Notes under the pieces: model-generated
What the model was told of the DNA's origin: nothing
Database searches by the model: none
What the model saw: the letters and a program-made list of their open reading frames with translations, nothing else
Shown: piece by piece, positions 25,647-35,755 of the stretch
How positions within the stretch are numbered: the first letter of the stretch is position 1
How the letters are laid out: each line of letters opens with the position of its first letter
NCBI RefSeq assembly: GCF_030209475.1
Contig: NZ_JARVRW010000011.1
Span: 98,805-162,804 of the forward strand
Origin: Microbacterium sp. lyk4-40-TSB-66
GTDB taxonomy: Bacteria > Actinomycetota > Actinomycetes > Actinomycetales > Microbacteriaceae
Reading direction: 5' to 3'
Length of the DNA: 64,000 bases
Made by a program: the position numbers and the translations under genes

Positions 25647-26576
25647 TCAGTACTCCAGCGACTCGATATAGCGGAGGAGTACTCCCTCGCGCAACGCCCA
25701 GGGGGAGACCTCGAGCTCCTCGACGTCGAGCGCCTTCATCGCCCGCTCGACGACGACGGCCGCGGCGACGATCTGGAACGTGCGGTCGGCGGTGATGCCG
25801 GGCAGTGCCTCGCGCGCGTCGGCGGGGATGCGGGCCAGCCGCGGGATCCAGTCCTTCAGCTCCCGGCGGGGCAGCACCATGCGGTCGATGCCCGACCAGC
25901 CCGGTACGGGATACCCCGCGAGCTTGGCGAGCGAGCGGATCGCCTTCGACGAGCCCACCACGTGGTCGGGCCGGGGGAGCGCCGCGAAGCGTTCCGCCAC
26001 GGGCGCCAGAACGGCCATCGCGTGCTGACGCAGCGCGTCGATCTCGTCGGCGCCGGGCGGGTCGTGCGGCAGGAACTGCACCGTCGAGCGTCCCGCACCC
26101 AGCGGCACCGATTCGGCGAGGTCGGGCAGCTCGTCTCCGCCGCCGGCGATCTCGAGCGAGCCGCCGCCGATGTCGAACAGCAGGATCTGCCCCGCCGACC
26201 AGCCGAACCACCGCCGCACCGCCAGGTAGGTGAAGCGCGCCTCCGTCTCGCCGCCCAGCACTTGGAGCGGCTGGCCGAGGACGTCCTCGATCCGCGCGAT
26301 CACCGCCTCGCCGTTGGTCGCCTCGCGCACCGCCGAGGTCGCGGTGGCGAGGAGCTCATCGACCCCCTCGGCGCGCGCGTGCGCGCAGGCCGCGGCCACG
26401 GCATCCACCAGTCCCTCCACCCCCTCGGGCGAGATGGAGCCGTCGGGCTGCAGGTAGCGCATGAGGCGGAGCACCGAGCGGTGCGACGTGGTGGCCGTCG
26501 GCCGACCTCCCGCGCGGGCGTTGGCGACGAGCAGGTGGACGGTGTTCGAACCGATGTCGAGAACTCCCAGGCGCAC
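25647..26576 (-). CDS. Ppx/GppA phosphatase family protein
   Basis: 309 residues of the actin/Hsp70-like ATPase fold: phosphate-1 motif VLDIGSNTVHLLV at the N-terminus and phosphate-2 motif LFDIGGGSLEIAGG (about 135-148). This is the short form lacking the HD-like C-terminal domains, as in actinobacterial Ppx1/Ppx2 (exopolyphosphatase or pppGpp phosphohydrolase). Which activity applies is not visible. It is divergent from coaA. Confidence 0.87.
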   Translation of the reverse strand: MRLGVLDIGSNTVHLLVANARAGGRPTATTSHRSVLRLMRYLQPDGSISPEGVEGLVDAVAAACAHARAEGVDELLATATSAVREATNGEAVIARIEDVLGQPLQVLGGETEARFTYLAVRRWFGWSAGQILLFDIGGGSLEIAGGGDELPDLAESVPLGAGRSTVQFLPHDPPGADEIDALRQHAMAVLAPVAERFAALPRPDHVVGSSKAIRSLAKLAGYPVPGWSGIDRMVLPRRELKDWIPRLARIPADAREALPGITADRTFQIVAAAVVVERAMKALDVEELEVSPWALREGVLLRYIESLEY

Positions 26577-26674
26577 GGTCCGAGCGTAGTGGCGCGACCC
26601 GGCCGCCCGGCGTCGACGTCGCGGTCGGGCCGGGGTCAGCCGGAACGGCGCGATCCCGCCGGTAGCATGGGCGG

Positions 26675-27628
26675 GTGTCCGCCGCCGAGACCGACGCTCC
26701 CGCGCCGTCGCTGAGCCCCTACCGTCAGATCGACCGCGACGACTGGTCGCGCTTGGCGGGTGGACTGCCGCAGCCGCTGACCGAGCACGAGATCGTGCAG
26801 CTGCGCGGGATCGGTGACCGGCTCGACCCGCGCGAGGTCGCCGAGGTGTACCTGCCCCTGAGTCGACTGCTGAGCCTCTACGCGCGTGCCACGCGCCGAC
26901 TGGGCGCGGACACGAGCGAGTTCCTCGGTGAACCGGATGCCACGACCCCGTTCGTCATCGGCGTCGCCGGCTCCGTGGCGGTCGGCAAATCGACCATCGC
27001 CCGCCTCCTGCGCGAGCTCATGAGCCGCTGGCCCGACACCCCCCGGGTGGAGCTGGTCACCACGGACGGCTTCCTCTACCCGAACGCCGAGCTCGAACGC
27101 CGCGGACTCATGGAGCGCAAGGGCTTCCCCGAGTCGTACGACCGGCGGGCGCTCGTGCAGTTCCTCAGCGAGGTGAAGTCGGGTGCCGAGGAGGCGCGAG
27201 CACCCTTCTACTCCCACGTGCGGTACGACATCATGCCCGACGCGCACGTCACCGTGCACCGACCCGACGTGGTCATCGTGGAGGGGCTGAACGTCCTGCA
27301 GCCGCCCCCGTCACCGAACGAGGTCGCCGTGAGCGACCTGTTCGACTTCTCGATCTACGTCGACGCGGACGCCGCGCACATCGAGAAGTGGTACGTCGAG
27401 CGGTTCCTCGCGCTGCGCGACAACGCCTTCACGAACCCCACGTCGTTCTTCCGCGTCTTCGCCGACATCAGCGACGAGGAGGCCGTCGAACGCGCCCTCG
27501 GCTACTGGCGCGAGATCAACCTCCCCAACCTCGAAGAGAACGTCCTGCCCACGCGGCACCGCGCAGGTCTCGTGCTGCAGAAGGGCGCCGACCACACGGT
27601 CGAGTCGGTCCTGCTGCGCAAGCTCTAG
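26675..27628 (+). CDS. coaA: Type I pantothenate kinase
   Basis: 317 residues, GTG start. The P-loop [17 protein letters not shown] (about 91-107), TTDGFLYPN and FYSHVRYDI are diagnostic of PanK-I. It phosphorylates pantothenate in the first step of CoA synthesis and is usually feedback-inhibited by CoA. It stands alone between the divergent ppx gene and glmS. Confidence 0.96.
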   Translation: MSAAETDAPAPSLSPYRQIDRDDWSRLAGGLPQPLTEHEIVQLRGIGDRLDPREVAEVYLPLSRLLSLYARATRRLGADTSEFLGEPDATTPFVIGVAGSVAVGKSTIARLLRELMSRWPDTPRVELVTTDGFLYPNAELERRGLMERKGFPESYDRRALVQFLSEVKSGAEEARAPFYSHVRYDIMPDAHVTVHRPDVVIVEGLNVLQPPPSPNEVAVSDLFDFSIYVDADAAHIEKWYVERFLALRDNAFTNPTSFFRVFADISDEEAVERALGYWREINLPNLEENVLPTRHRAGLVLQKGADHTVESVLLRKL

Positions 27629-27695
27629 GGCCGCCCCCGACCCGTCTGCCGCGGTCGCAGGGGGTGCTCGGCATCGCCCCGTAGGATGGGGGCTC

Positions 27696-29546
27696 ATGTG
27701 CGGAATCATCGGTTACGTGGGTCCTCGTCAGAGCCAGGACATCCTTCTCGCCGGACTGTCCCGGCTGGAGTACCGGGGCTACGACTCCGCCGGCATCGCC
27801 GTGATCGACGGTGAGGGCGCCCTCGACATGCGCAAGCGCGCGGGAAAGCTCGCGGTGCTCCGCGACGACCTCGAGGCCTCGCCCATGCCGAACGGCACCA
27901 CCGGTATCGGCCACACGCGCTGGGCGACGCACGGCGGACCGACGGATGCCAACGCGCACCCGCACCTCGCCGACGACGACAAGCTCGCCGTCATCCACAA
28001 CGGCATCATCGAGAACTTCGCCGAGCTCAAGAGCGAGATGGTCGGCGAGGGCTTCGCCTTCCGCAGCGAGACCGACACCGAGGTCGCCGCCGTCATGATC
28101 GGCCGGGAGTACGCCCGCACCAAGGACCTGGTGCAGGCGTTCCGCGCGGTCGTCTCGCGCCTCGAGGGGGCGTACACGCTGCTCGCCATGCACCAGGACC
28201 ACCCGGGTCTGGTCGTCGGTGCGCGCCGCAATTCGCCGCTGGTCATCGGCCTCGGCGACGGCGAGAACTTCCTCGGCTCCGACGTCGCCGCCTTCGTCGA
28301 GCACACCCGCAACGCCCTCGCGATCGGGCAGGACGAGATCGTGGCCATCACCCCCGAGGGCGTCGAGGTGACCGACTTCTCGGGCGCACCGGTCGAGGTC
28401 GAGGCGTTCGAGGTCACGTGGGACGCCTCGGCGGCCGAGAAGGGCGGTTGGTCGTCGTTCATGGCCAAGGAGGTCTCGGAGGAGCCCGAGGCCGTCGCCA
28501 ACACCCTGCGCGGACGCATCCACGAGGGGCGGGTCGAGATCCCCGAGCTCGACGGACTCGACGACTTCCTCGCCGACATCGACCGCATCCTCGTCATCGC
28601 GTGCGGCACCGCCGCCTACGCCGGCATGGTCGGCAAGTACGCGCTCGAGACCTGGACGCGCGTGCCCGTCGACGTCGAGCTCGCCCACGAGTTCCGTTAC
28701 CGCGACCCGGTGCTCTCCGCCCGCACGCTGGTCGTCTCGATCAGCCAGTCGGGTGAGACCATGGACACGCTCATGGCGGTGAAGTACGCCCGTTCGCGTG
28801 GCGCGAAGACGCTGTCGATCTGCAACACGCAGGGAGCGACCATCCCGCGCGAATCGGATGCCATCGTCTACACGCACGCCGGCCCCGAGGTCGCCGTGGC
28901 CTCCACGAAGGCCTTCGTCGCGCAGATCACCGCGCTGTACCTGCTCGCCCTCCACGTGGGGCGGATCCGCGGCGCCATCGATCCCGTCGCCGCGGTCGAG
29001 GCCGTCGCCGAGCTCGAGGCCGTGCCCGGCAAGATCGCCCGCGTGCTCGAGAGCGAGCAGGCCCGCATCGAGCAGCTCGCCCACTGGATGGCCGACACGC
29101 GCTCGGTCCTCTTCCTCGGCCGCAACGTCGGATACCCGATCGCGCTCGAGGGTGCGCTGAAGCTGAAGGAACTGGCCTACATCCACGCCGAGGGCTTCGC
29201 CGCCGGCGAGCTCAAGCACGGCCCCATCGCCCTGATCGAGCCGGGCCAGCCCGTGTTCGTCGTGGTGCCGTCGCCGCGCGGCTCGGGTGAGATGCACAAG
29301 AAGGTCGTCTCCAACATCGAGGAGATCCGCGCGCGCGGTGCCCGCGTCATCGCGATCGCCGAAGAGGGCGACGTCGCCGTGCTGCCCGCCGCCGACGAGG
29401 TGCTGCGCATCCCGCTGGCCGCCCCGCTGTTCGAGCCGCTGCTGGCCGTCGTGCCGCTGCACATCTTCGCGATGGGTCTGGCCGAGGCCAAGGGCCTCGA
29501 CGTCGACCAGCCGCGCAACCTGGCGAAGTCGGTGACGGTCGAATAG
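27696..29546 (+). CDS. glmS: Glutamine--fructose-6-phosphate aminotransferase
   Basis: 616 residues, normal length. Cys2 (MCGIIGYVG) is the glutaminase nucleophile after Met removal. The N-terminal glutaminase domain spans about 1-240. Two SIS domains follow, with ACGTAAYAG, SISQSGETMDT and the C-terminal NLAKSVTVE. It makes glucosamine-6-phosphate, feeding GlmM. No glmS ribozyme-like leader is visible in the 67-base gap upstream. Confidence 0.98.
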   Translation: MCGIIGYVGPRQSQDILLAGLSRLEYRGYDSAGIAVIDGEGALDMRKRAGKLAVLRDDLEASPMPNGTTGIGHTRWATHGGPTDANAHPHLADDDKLAVIHNGIIENFAELKSEMVGEGFAFRSETDTEVAAVMIGREYARTKDLVQAFRAVVSRLEGAYTLLAMHQDHPGLVVGARRNSPLVIGLGDGENFLGSDVAAFVEHTRNALAIGQDEIVAITPEGVEVTDFSGAPVEVEAFEVTWDASAAEKGGWSSFMAKEVSEEPEAVANTLRGRIHEGRVEIPELDGLDDFLADIDRILVIACGTAAYAGMVGKYALETWTRVPVDVELAHEFRYRDPVLSARTLVVSISQSGETMDTLMAVKYARSRGAKTLSICNTQGATIPRESDAIVYTHAGPEVAVASTKAFVAQITALYLLALHVGRIRGAIDPVAAVEAVAELEAVPGKIARVLESEQARIEQLAHWMADTRSVLFLGRNVGYPIALEGALKLKELAYIHAEGFAAGELKHGPIALIEPGQPVFVVVPSPRGSGEMHKKVVSNIEEIRARGARVIAIAEEGDVAVLPAADEVLRIPLAAPLFEPLLAVVPLHIFAMGLAEAKGLDVDQPRNLAKSVTVE

Positions 29547-29561
29547 ACCGCGTGTCGCAGG

Positions 29562-29591
29562 AGGGGCCGGATGCCGCGGCATCCGGCCCCT
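29562..29591 (+). terminator. Perfect 30-base palindrome after glmS, likely terminator
   Basis: AGGGGCCGGATGCC-GC-GGCATCCGGCCCCT is a perfect palindrome starting 16 bases after the glmS stop, followed by TTC. It contains one GGATGCC and one GGCATCC head to head. Confidence 0.75.
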
Positions 29592-29760
29592 TCGCCGTCG
29601 GTCGCGAGGCCGAACTCCGGAGAATCGCGCGGCATCGCGGCGGCAACGCGCCCGGAAGGCAGCGCGGTGACCGGTTCTCCGGAGTCCGGCTCGCCGACGA
29701 CGGCGCCACGGCGTGTGCGGGCACCGGCAGAATGGAGCGGATGCCACGAGGGGAGGGCGC

Positions 29761-30168
29761 ATGATCGTCGGAATCGGCGTCGACGTGGTCGACGTCCCCC
29801 GCTTCGCCGCCACACTCGCGCGCACCCCTCGACTGCTCCCGCGCCTGTTCGCCCCCGCTGAGCGCGTGCTCAAGCCCCGCTCGCTCGCCGCGCGCTACGC
29901 GGCGAAGGAGGCGCTCATCAAGGCCCTCGGCGGATCCGACGGCGTGCACTGGACCGACATCGAGGTGGCCTCCGAGGAGTCGGGACGCCCCGTCTTCGCC
30001 CTGACCGGCGAGACCGCCGTGACCGTGGCCGGGCGGGGGATCACCGCCCTGCACCTCTCGATGTCGCACGACGCGGGGCTCGCGACGGCGTACGTCATCG
30101 CCGAGGCCGTTCCGCCGGCCGGAGTCACGGCATCCGTTTTCCCCACCGCCCGAGAGGACACCGCATGA
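29761..30168 (+). CDS. acpS: Holo-[acyl-carrier-protein] synthase
   Basis: 135 residues. The magnesium-binding Asp is in GIGVDVVDVPRF and the catalytic pair in RYAAKEALIKAL. It transfers 4'-phosphopantetheine from CoA to the acyl carrier protein. GGGAGGG precedes the ATG. The stop overlaps the ATG of alr (ATGA), so the two are translationally coupled. It heads the acpS-alr-tsaE unit. Confidence 0.95.
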   Translation: MIVGIGVDVVDVPRFAATLARTPRLLPRLFAPAERVLKPRSLAARYAAKEALIKALGGSDGVHWTDIEVASEESGRPVFALTGETAVTVAGRGITALHLSMSHDAGLATAYVIAEAVPPAGVTASVFPTAREDTA

Positions 30169-31286
30169 GACTGCCGCGGGGAGTGCTGCGCGAAGCGCTC
30201 ATCGACGTCGAGGCGATCACCGAGAACGTGCGGCACCTGCGCACGCTGACGGGCTCGCAGATCATCGCGGTGGTGAAGGCCGACGGCTACGGTCACGGAG
30301 CGCTCCGCGCCGCCCGCGCGGCGCTCGAGGGCGGCGCGACGCGCATCGGCGTCTCCGACATCGATGAGGCGCTCGCCCTGCGGCGAGCGGGCGTGCGCGC
30401 CCCCCTGTTCGCGTGGTTGCATGCGCCGGGAGCGTCGTTCACCGAGGCGGTGCGGCACGACATCGAGCTCGGCGTCTCCGACCTCGACCAGCTGGAGCGG
30501 GCCGGAGAGGCGTTCGCGGGCGGACGACCCGCCGCCGTCCACCTCAAGATCGAGACGGGACTCTCGCGCAACGGCATCGCGCCCGAGCAGTGGCGGACCG
30601 TGTTCTCCGAGGCGGCGCGACTCGAGCGCATCGGGCGCGTGCGGGTGATCGGGGTGTTCTCCCACCTGTCCAACACCAGCCTCGACGACGACCGCGCGGC
30701 GCTCGCCCGCTTCCACGAGGGCCTGGCGCTCGCCGCGGCCGCGGGACTGAACCCGCCCCTGCGGCACATCGCCGCCACCAACGCGGCGATCACCCTCCCC
30801 GAAGCGCGGCTGGGCTGCGTCCGCATCGGTATCGGCATGTACGGCGTCTCGCCCCTGGCCGACCGCACGGCCGCCGACCTGGGTCTGCGTCCGGCCATGA
30901 CGCTGCGCGGAGCGGTGGCGGCGGTGCGGCGCGTTCCCGCCGGCACCGGGGTGTCGTACGGCTACGACTACCGCACCGAGCGCGACACGACCCTCGCCCT
31001 CGTGCCGCTGGGCTACGCCGACGGCGTCCCCCGCCAGGCCTCCGGCCGCGGACCGGTCTCGATCGGCGGCCGCCGTTTCACCGTCGCCGGTCGCATCGCG
31101 ATGGACCAGTTCGTCGTCGACGTCGGCGACCACCCGGTCGCGCTGGGCGACGAGGTCGTGCTGTTCGGCGATCCGACTCTGGGCGCGCCCTCGGCGCGGG
31201 ACTGGGCAGATGCCGCCGACACCATCGACTATGAGATCGTCACGCGCGTGGGCGCCCGCGTCCCCCGGCGGGAGGTCGAGGCGTGA
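30165..31286 (+). CDS. alr: Alanine racemase
   Basis: 373 residues. The PLP lysine is in AVVKADGYGHGA (about Lys38) and the second catalytic base Tyr in SYGYDYRTERDT (about 270). It makes D-alanine for peptidoglycan. It overlaps acpS upstream and tsaE downstream by four bases each. Confidence 0.97.
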   Translation: MRLPRGVLREALIDVEAITENVRHLRTLTGSQIIAVVKADGYGHGALRAARAALEGGATRIGVSDIDEALALRRAGVRAPLFAWLHAPGASFTEAVRHDIELGVSDLDQLERAGEAFAGGRPAAVHLKIETGLSRNGIAPEQWRTVFSEAARLERIGRVRVIGVFSHLSNTSLDDDRAALARFHEGLALAAAAGLNPPLRHIAATNAAITLPEARLGCVRIGIGMYGVSPLADRTAADLGLRPAMTLRGAVAAVRRVPAGTGVSYGYDYRTERDTTLALVPLGYADGVPRQASGRGPVSIGGRRFTVAGRIAMDQFVVDVGDHPVALGDEVVLFGDPTLGAPSARDWADAADTIDYEIVTRVGARVPRREVEA

Positions 31287-31786
31287 GCGTCCCCGACGAG
31301 CTGCTCGGCACACGCGAGATCGCCGCGCCCTCCGATATGCACGAGCTCGGCCGGCGGATCGGCCGCTCCCTGGCGCCCGGGGACGTCGTCGTGCTCACCG
31401 GGCCCCTCGGCGCCGGCAAGACGACCCTGACGCGCGGGATCGGCGAGGGACTCGGCATCCGTGGTCCGATCCAGAGCCCCACGTTCGTCATCGCCCGCAC
31501 GCACCCGTCGCTGGTGGGCGGCACGCCGCTGGTGCACGTGGACGCCTATCGTCTGGGGGCGGCGGTCGAACTCGACGACCTCGACATCGACGTGGCGCAC
31601 TCGGCCGTGATCGTGGAGTGGGGGAAGGGTGTCGCCGAGTACTTGGCGGACTCGTGGTGGGAGATCGAGATCGACCGGCACCTCGGCGGCCGCGGAGTCG
31701 ACAACGCGTGCGGCGAGATCGCCGTGCACACCGTCGAGCTCGACGTGGATGCGCCACGGACGGTGACGATCTCGCGTCGGCCCTGA
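31283..31786 (+). CDS. tsaE: tRNA threonylcarbamoyladenosine biosynthesis ATPase TsaE
   Basis: 167 residues, GTG start overlapping the alr stop. Walker A GPLGAGKTTLTRG (near 41), SPTFVIART and the conserved HVDAYRL. TsaE hydrolyses ATP to recycle the TsaB-TsaD complex that makes t6A37 in tRNAs. tsaB and tsaD follow 1 kb on after an opposite-strand gene. Confidence 0.94.
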   Translation: MSVPDELLGTREIAAPSDMHELGRRIGRSLAPGDVVVLTGPLGAGKTTLTRGIGEGLGIRGPIQSPTFVIARTHPSLVGGTPLVHVDAYRLGAAVELDDLDIDVAHSAVIVEWGKGVAEYLADSWWEIEIDRHLGGRGVDNACGEIAVHTVELDVDAPRTVTISRRP

Positions 31787-31802
31787 CTCCCGGACGGAGC
31801 GG

Positions 31803-32735
31803 TCAGCGCGTCGCGGTCCTCGCCGACTGCGGCTTCGCGCGGGGGGATCGCCCCGGGGCGCGCTCGGCCGCCCAGACGTCGCGGAGCGCCCGCAGCGTCT
31901 CGACGGGCTGCTCCACGTGGGCGAAGTGCCCGCTGTCGTCGAGCACGACGTCGTCGTAGTCCCGCAGCATCCGCCTCCAGGCGCGGGGGTCGCTCGTGGC
32001 GACGAAGACGTCGTGACGGCCGCGCACCGACCTGACGGGGCAGACGATGCGCCGCCACACCCCGTCGTCGTGCGTTCGCGAGATCCTCGCCGCGGCGAGG
32101 AACGCCGACGGGCGGATCTCCGTGGCGAGGGCGTCGGTCGTGGAGCGCCCCACACGCTCGGGGTGACGGAACAAGGGCCGCGCGAGGACGTCGAGCGCCC
32201 CCGTGCGCTGCAGCCCCCGCAAGAGGGGGCCTGCGGCGGGTCCCAGCGCGCGCAGCACGCCCATCGCCCCGACCATGCCCGCGAGCCAGGGGAGATGCAC
32301 CGCGCCCGCGAGGGGACGACGGACCACGGCCCGGGCGCCGGCGCCGCTGGGCGAGACGACACCGACGGCGACGGTCTCGCCGGGGAAGCGGGCGGCGATG
32401 TCGAGGGCGATCACCCCGCCGAGCGAGTGCCCGACCACCCGCCACCGCGGGTAGCCGAGGGCGCGTGCGACGGCCGCGATCGCGACCGCGAGCTCCGCCG
32501 GGTCGGGAACGGGTCCCAGCGTCTCGCCCCAGCCCGGAAGGTCCACCGCGATCACGTCGGAGAGGCGCCCGGTGGATGCCGAGAGCATCGGCATCCACGT
32601 CGTCCAGGACCCCGCCGCCCCGTGGAGCAGGATCGTCGCGACCGGGCTGCCCGAGCCCCGCCCGGCGTGGACGACGAGGGGACCGACGCCCGTGGGGACG
32701 ACCACGCGGCGGAGGCCGAGCTCAGTGGCATCCAT
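31803..32735 (-). CDS. Alpha/beta hydrolase inserted between tsaE and tsaB
   Basis: 310 residues from ATG (MDATELGLRR). The oxyanion region is LLHGAAGSW, nucleophile elbow GHSLGG (Ser near 112), acid in VRGRHDVFVA, and catalytic His in DDSGHFAHVEQP. It is an esterase/lipase-like member with no visible substrate clue. It lies on the opposite strand inside a cluster that is otherwise all plus (tsaE upstream, tsaB downstream). Confidence 0.83.
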   Translation of the reverse strand: MDATELGLRRVVVPTGVGPLVVHAGRGSGSPVATILLHGAAGSWTTWMPMLSASTGRLSDVIAVDLPGWGETLGPVPDPAELAVAIAAVARALGYPRWRVVGHSLGGVIALDIAARFPGETVAVGVVSPSGAGARAVVRRPLAGAVHLPWLAGMVGAMGVLRALGPAAGPLLRGLQRTGALDVLARPLFRHPERVGRSTTDALATEIRPSAFLAAARISRTHDDGVWRRIVCPVRSVRGRHDVFVATSDPRAWRRMLRDYDDVVLDDSGHFAHVEQPVETLRALRDVWAAERAPGRSPRAKPQSARTATR

Positions 32736-32811
32736 GCCTCTTCTTCGGAGCGGACGGCGCGAACGGATGCCGCTTCGGGAGCGGCGTCGGAGGGCCGGAT
32801 ACCCTGGAACG

Positions 32812-33444
32812 GTGATCATCGGCATCGACACCTCGCTCGGCACCGCCGTCGCGGCGATCGCCCGCGACGGGGAGGTGCTCGCCGACGAGCAGAGCGCCAA
32901 CCCCCTCGGTCACGCCGAGGTCATCGGCGACCTGCTGCGGCGGGCGACGGCGGTGGCCCCCGCGCCGACGCACGTCGCGATCGGCATGGGACCGGGGCCC
33001 TTCACGGGCCTCCGCGTCGGCATCGCCACGGCGCGGGTCTACGCGCTCGGACGCGGTGTGCCGGTGGTTCCCGTGCCCAGTCACGACGCCGTGGCGCTCG
33101 GCGTGCTGCTGGCCGACGCCCTGACCGGCACCGACACTCCGCGCTTCGCCGTCGTCACCGACGCCCGCCGTCGGGAGTTCGCGTTCAGCGTCTACGACGG
33201 GATCGACGACGACGGACTCCCGGTGCGCATCGCGGATGCCGCGCTCAGCCCCCGCGACGACGTCGACGATCGGCTCGCCGAGCTCGGAGCCGTGCGGATC
33301 GAGGCCACGCGGGTCTCGGCCGCGATGGTCGCGCTCGTCGCCGCGCGCGCCCTCGACGCCGATCGCACCCTCGCGGGCATCGAACCGCTCTACCTGCGCA
33401 GCCCCGACGTGGTCGCCGCGCACGCGCCGAAGCGGGTCAGCTGA
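32812..33444 (+). CDS. tsaB: tRNA t6A complex protein TsaB
   Basis: 210 residues from a GTG. The ASKHA-fold N-terminus is [20 protein letters not shown], followed by the family [17 protein letters not shown]. TsaB is the non-catalytic partner of TsaD. The stop shares one base with the rimI ATG. Confidence 0.94.
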   Translation: MIIGIDTSLGTAVAAIARDGEVLADEQSANPLGHAEVIGDLLRRATAVAPAPTHVAIGMGPGPFTGLRVGIATARVYALGRGVPVVPVPSHDAVALGVLLADALTGTDTPRFAVVTDARRREFAFSVYDGIDDDGLPVRIADAALSPRDDVDDRLAELGAVRIEATRVSAAMVALVAARALDADRTLAGIEPLYLRSPDVVAAHAPKRVS

Positions 33445-33941
33445 TGGCCGTGCGCACCGCGACCGTCTCCGACCTCGACGCGATCATGGCGCTCGAGAAC
33501 GCCTCGTTCCCCACCGACGCGTGGAGCGCGGCCATGATGCGCGAGGAGCTCGCCTCTCCGCACGGCTGGTACGTCGTCGTCGAAGAGGGGGACCGCCTCG
33601 TCGGCTACGCGGGGTTGCGCGCGGTGCGCGGTGCGCGGGACGCCGACGTGCAGACCATCGCCATCGCGGCGACCGCGCGTGGCCGCGGTCGGGGCCGGGC
33701 GTTGCTGGGCGAGCTGCTCGACGAGGCCGTGCGCCGCGAGGTGCGCCACGTGTTCCTCGAGGTGCGGGCGGACAACCCCGTCGCGCAGGCGCTGTACGCC
33801 TCGGAGGGTTTCGTCGAAGTGGGTCGCCGCCCGCGGTACTACCAGCCCGACGACGTCGACGCGATCGTCATGCAACTCGACCTCCGGGGGTGGGCGGCCG
33901 CCCGCGCCGCCGCGACGACGACCGGAAAGGGGTGGTGCTGA
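33444..33941 (+). CDS. rimI: Ribosomal-protein-S18-alanine N-acetyltransferase-like GNAT
   Basis: 165 residues with one GNAT domain: the acetyl-CoA loop [13 protein letters not shown] (about 75-87), [21 protein letters not shown], and the RimI-type [16 protein letters not shown]. RimI acetylates the N-terminal Ala of S18; actinobacterial RimI can be broader. The start and stop each overlap neighbours by one base (TGATG-type), a tight tsaB-rimI-tsaD unit. Confidence 0.92.
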   Translation: MAVRTATVSDLDAIMALENASFPTDAWSAAMMREELASPHGWYVVVEEGDRLVGYAGLRAVRGARDADVQTIAIAATARGRGRGRALLGELLDEAVRREVRHVFLEVRADNPVAQALYASEGFVEVGRRPRYYQPDDVDAIVMQLDLRGWAAARAAATTTGKGWC

Positions 33942-35059
33942 TGGACGCGCCCCTCGTGCTCGGCATCGAGACCAGCTGCGACGAGACCGGCATCGGCATC
34001 GTCCGCGGTCGACAGCTGCTCAGCAACACCATCGCCTCGAGCATGGACGAACACGCCCGGTACGGCGGGGTCGTTCCCGAGGTCGCCGCCCGCGCGCACC
34101 TCGAGGCGCTGCAGCCCTCGATCGACGCCGCGCTCGCCGAGGCCGGGGTGACCCTCGACGAGCTCGACGCCGTCGCCGTCACCAGCGGGCCCGGGCTCGC
34201 GGGCGCCCTGATGGTCGGCGTCGGGGCCGCGAAGGGCTTGGCCGTCGCGCTCGACAAGCCGCTCTACGCCGTGAACCACCTGGTCGGGCACATCGCGGCC
34301 GACATCCTCGACGCCGACGCCGACGAGCTCGAATACCCCACGGTCGCGCTGCTGGTCAGCGGCGGACACACCTCGCTGCTGCTCGTGCGCGACCTCACGA
34401 GCGACGTCGAACTGCTCGGCGAGACCATGGACGACGCCGCCGGAGAGGCCTTCGACAAGGTCGCGCGACTGCTGAAGCTGCCCTACCCCGGCGGCCCCGA
34501 GATCGACCGCGCCGCCGCGACCGGACACCCCACCGCGATCCGCTTCCCCCGTGGCATGTCCCGGGCCTCCGACATGGCATCCCACCGCTACGACTTCTCG
34601 TTCTCGGGCCTGAAGACCGCGGTCGCCCGTTGGGTCGAGCAGCACGAGGCGGCGGGACGACCCGTGCCGGTGGCCGACGTGGCGGCGTCCTTCCGCGAGG
34701 CCGTCGTCGACGTGCTCGTCACCAAGGCCCTCGACGCGTGTGCGCGCCACGGCGTTCCCCGCCTCCTCCTCGGCGGAGGTGTCATCGCCAACAAACGTCT
34801 GCGCGACGTCGCCCTCGAGCGCGCGGCCGCCGCCGGTGTCGCGGTGCGCATCCCGCCCCTCCGGCTGTGCACCGACAACGGCGCGATGATCGCCGCGCTC
34901 GCAGCCCAGCTCATCGCCTCGGGGCGGCGCCCCTCGACCCTCGCGTTCGGAGCGGACTCGACCCTTCCGGTGACCGAGATCCAGGTCGCCGAGGATCCGG
35001 ATGCCGAGCCCCCGTCCCTCCGTGCCGAGTCGGTGCCCGGCGCCGGAGCGGCATCGTGA
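33941..35059 (+). CDS. tsaD: tRNA N6-adenosine threonylcarbamoyltransferase TsaD
   Basis: 372 residues. [14 protein letters not shown] at the start, the metal-binding HxxxH in [11 protein letters not shown] (about 108-118), [10 protein letters not shown], and the C-terminal [11 protein letters not shown]. It transfers the threonylcarbamoyl group to A37 of ANN-decoding tRNAs. The tail after about 345 is a non-conserved acidic/Ser extension. It overlaps the next gene in GTGA. Confidence 0.96.
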   Translation: MDAPLVLGIETSCDETGIGIVRGRQLLSNTIASSMDEHARYGGVVPEVAARAHLEALQPSIDAALAEAGVTLDELDAVAVTSGPGLAGALMVGVGAAKGLAVALDKPLYAVNHLVGHIAADILDADADELEYPTVALLVSGGHTSLLLVRDLTSDVELLGETMDDAAGEAFDKVARLLKLPYPGGPEIDRAAATGHPTAIRFPRGMSRASDMASHRYDFSFSGLKTAVARWVEQHEAAGRPVPVADVAASFREAVVDVLVTKALDACARHGVPRLLLGGGVIANKRLRDVALERAAAAGVAVRIPPLRLCTDNGAMIAALAAQLIASGRRPSTLAFGADSTLPVTEIQVAEDPDAEPPSLRAESVPGAGAAS

Positions 35060-35691
35060 CCGAGCTGCCGCCGCCGACCCGACGCGGACGCAAAGACCTC
35101 CTGGCCTCCGGAGTCGAGGCTCCGGCGGGCGCGAGGGCCGGGGACCCCGCTGCGGAGGTGCCGGCGGCTGCCTCGGGCACCCGCCGGATGGCGACCTCGG
35201 GCGGGAGCGCGCCCGCGCCGGTCAGCGCGGCATCCGGGACGGTGGTGTCCGGGACGGCGGTGTCCGGGACGGCGGTGTCCGGGACGGCGGTGTCCGGGAC
35301 GGCCGTGTCGGGAGTCGCGGGAGCCGGCGAGGCGGCGTCGAGCACGGCGATCCCGCCCTTCGAGGACGACCCCGAGCGCCTGCCGACGGCCCAGCTCGAG
35401 ATGGCCGCGTTCGGTGATCACCTCATCCCCTACGTGCCTCCGGTGCCGCCCACGCCCCCGTCCCTGGCTCCGTGGGCTCTCGCGCTGGCGATCCTCGCGC
35501 TGTCGGGATCGCTGTTCACCGGGTGGCTCCTGCCGCTGGGAGTGACCGCGGTGGTCTTCGCGGCGCTGTCGCTGCGTCGGGCGCACGACGGTCGTCGGGC
35601 CGCCGTATGGGCGCTGTGCCTCGCCGTGCTGTCGCTGGTCTTCAGCGTCGGCTGGCTCGTCTGGGGCTTCTCGCAGCTCGCCGTCGTCTGA
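35056..35691 (+). CDS. DUF4190-like membrane protein with VSGTA pentapeptide repeats
   Basis: 211 residues, GTG start coupled to tsaD. The first about 140 residues are low-complexity Ala/Pro/Gly/Ser and include tandem VSGTA repeats encoded by exact 15-bp DNA repeats. Two membrane segments follow (about 140-160 and 165-210), of the pattern [12 protein letters not shown]...[31 protein letters not shown] seen in DUF4190-type proteins (shown here in parts). The N-terminus is probably cytoplasmic. Role unknown. Confidence 0.7.
   Translation: MTELPPPTRRGRKDLLASGVEAPAGARAGDPAAEVPAAASGTRRMATSGGSAPAPVSAASGTVVSGTAVSGTAVSGTAVSGTAVSGVAGAGEAASSTAIPPFEDDPERLPTAQLEMAAFGDHLIPYVPPVPPTPPSLAPWALALAILALSGSLFTGWLLPLGVTAVVFAALSLRRAHDGRRAAVWALCLAVLSLVFSVGWLVWGFSQLAVV
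35230..35319. repeat. 15-bp in-frame tandem repeat
   Basis: Four units of GTGTCCGGGACGGCG (35245-35304, last base of the fourth changed) flanked by one degenerate unit on each side. The unit length preserves frame and encodes VSGTA. Copy number is likely to vary by slippage. Confidence 0.9.
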
Positions 35692-35755
35692 GCGCCGCCG
35701 CGGCGAGTCGCCGGGCTGCGTCTCGGGGCGGAGGTGTCGGGGTTGACGCGCGTGC

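Noticed and set aside
27516..29873. 785-codon minus-strand open frame
   Set aside because: Antisense to glmS, whose protein is complete and conserved; the frame shows only the composition of a shadow.
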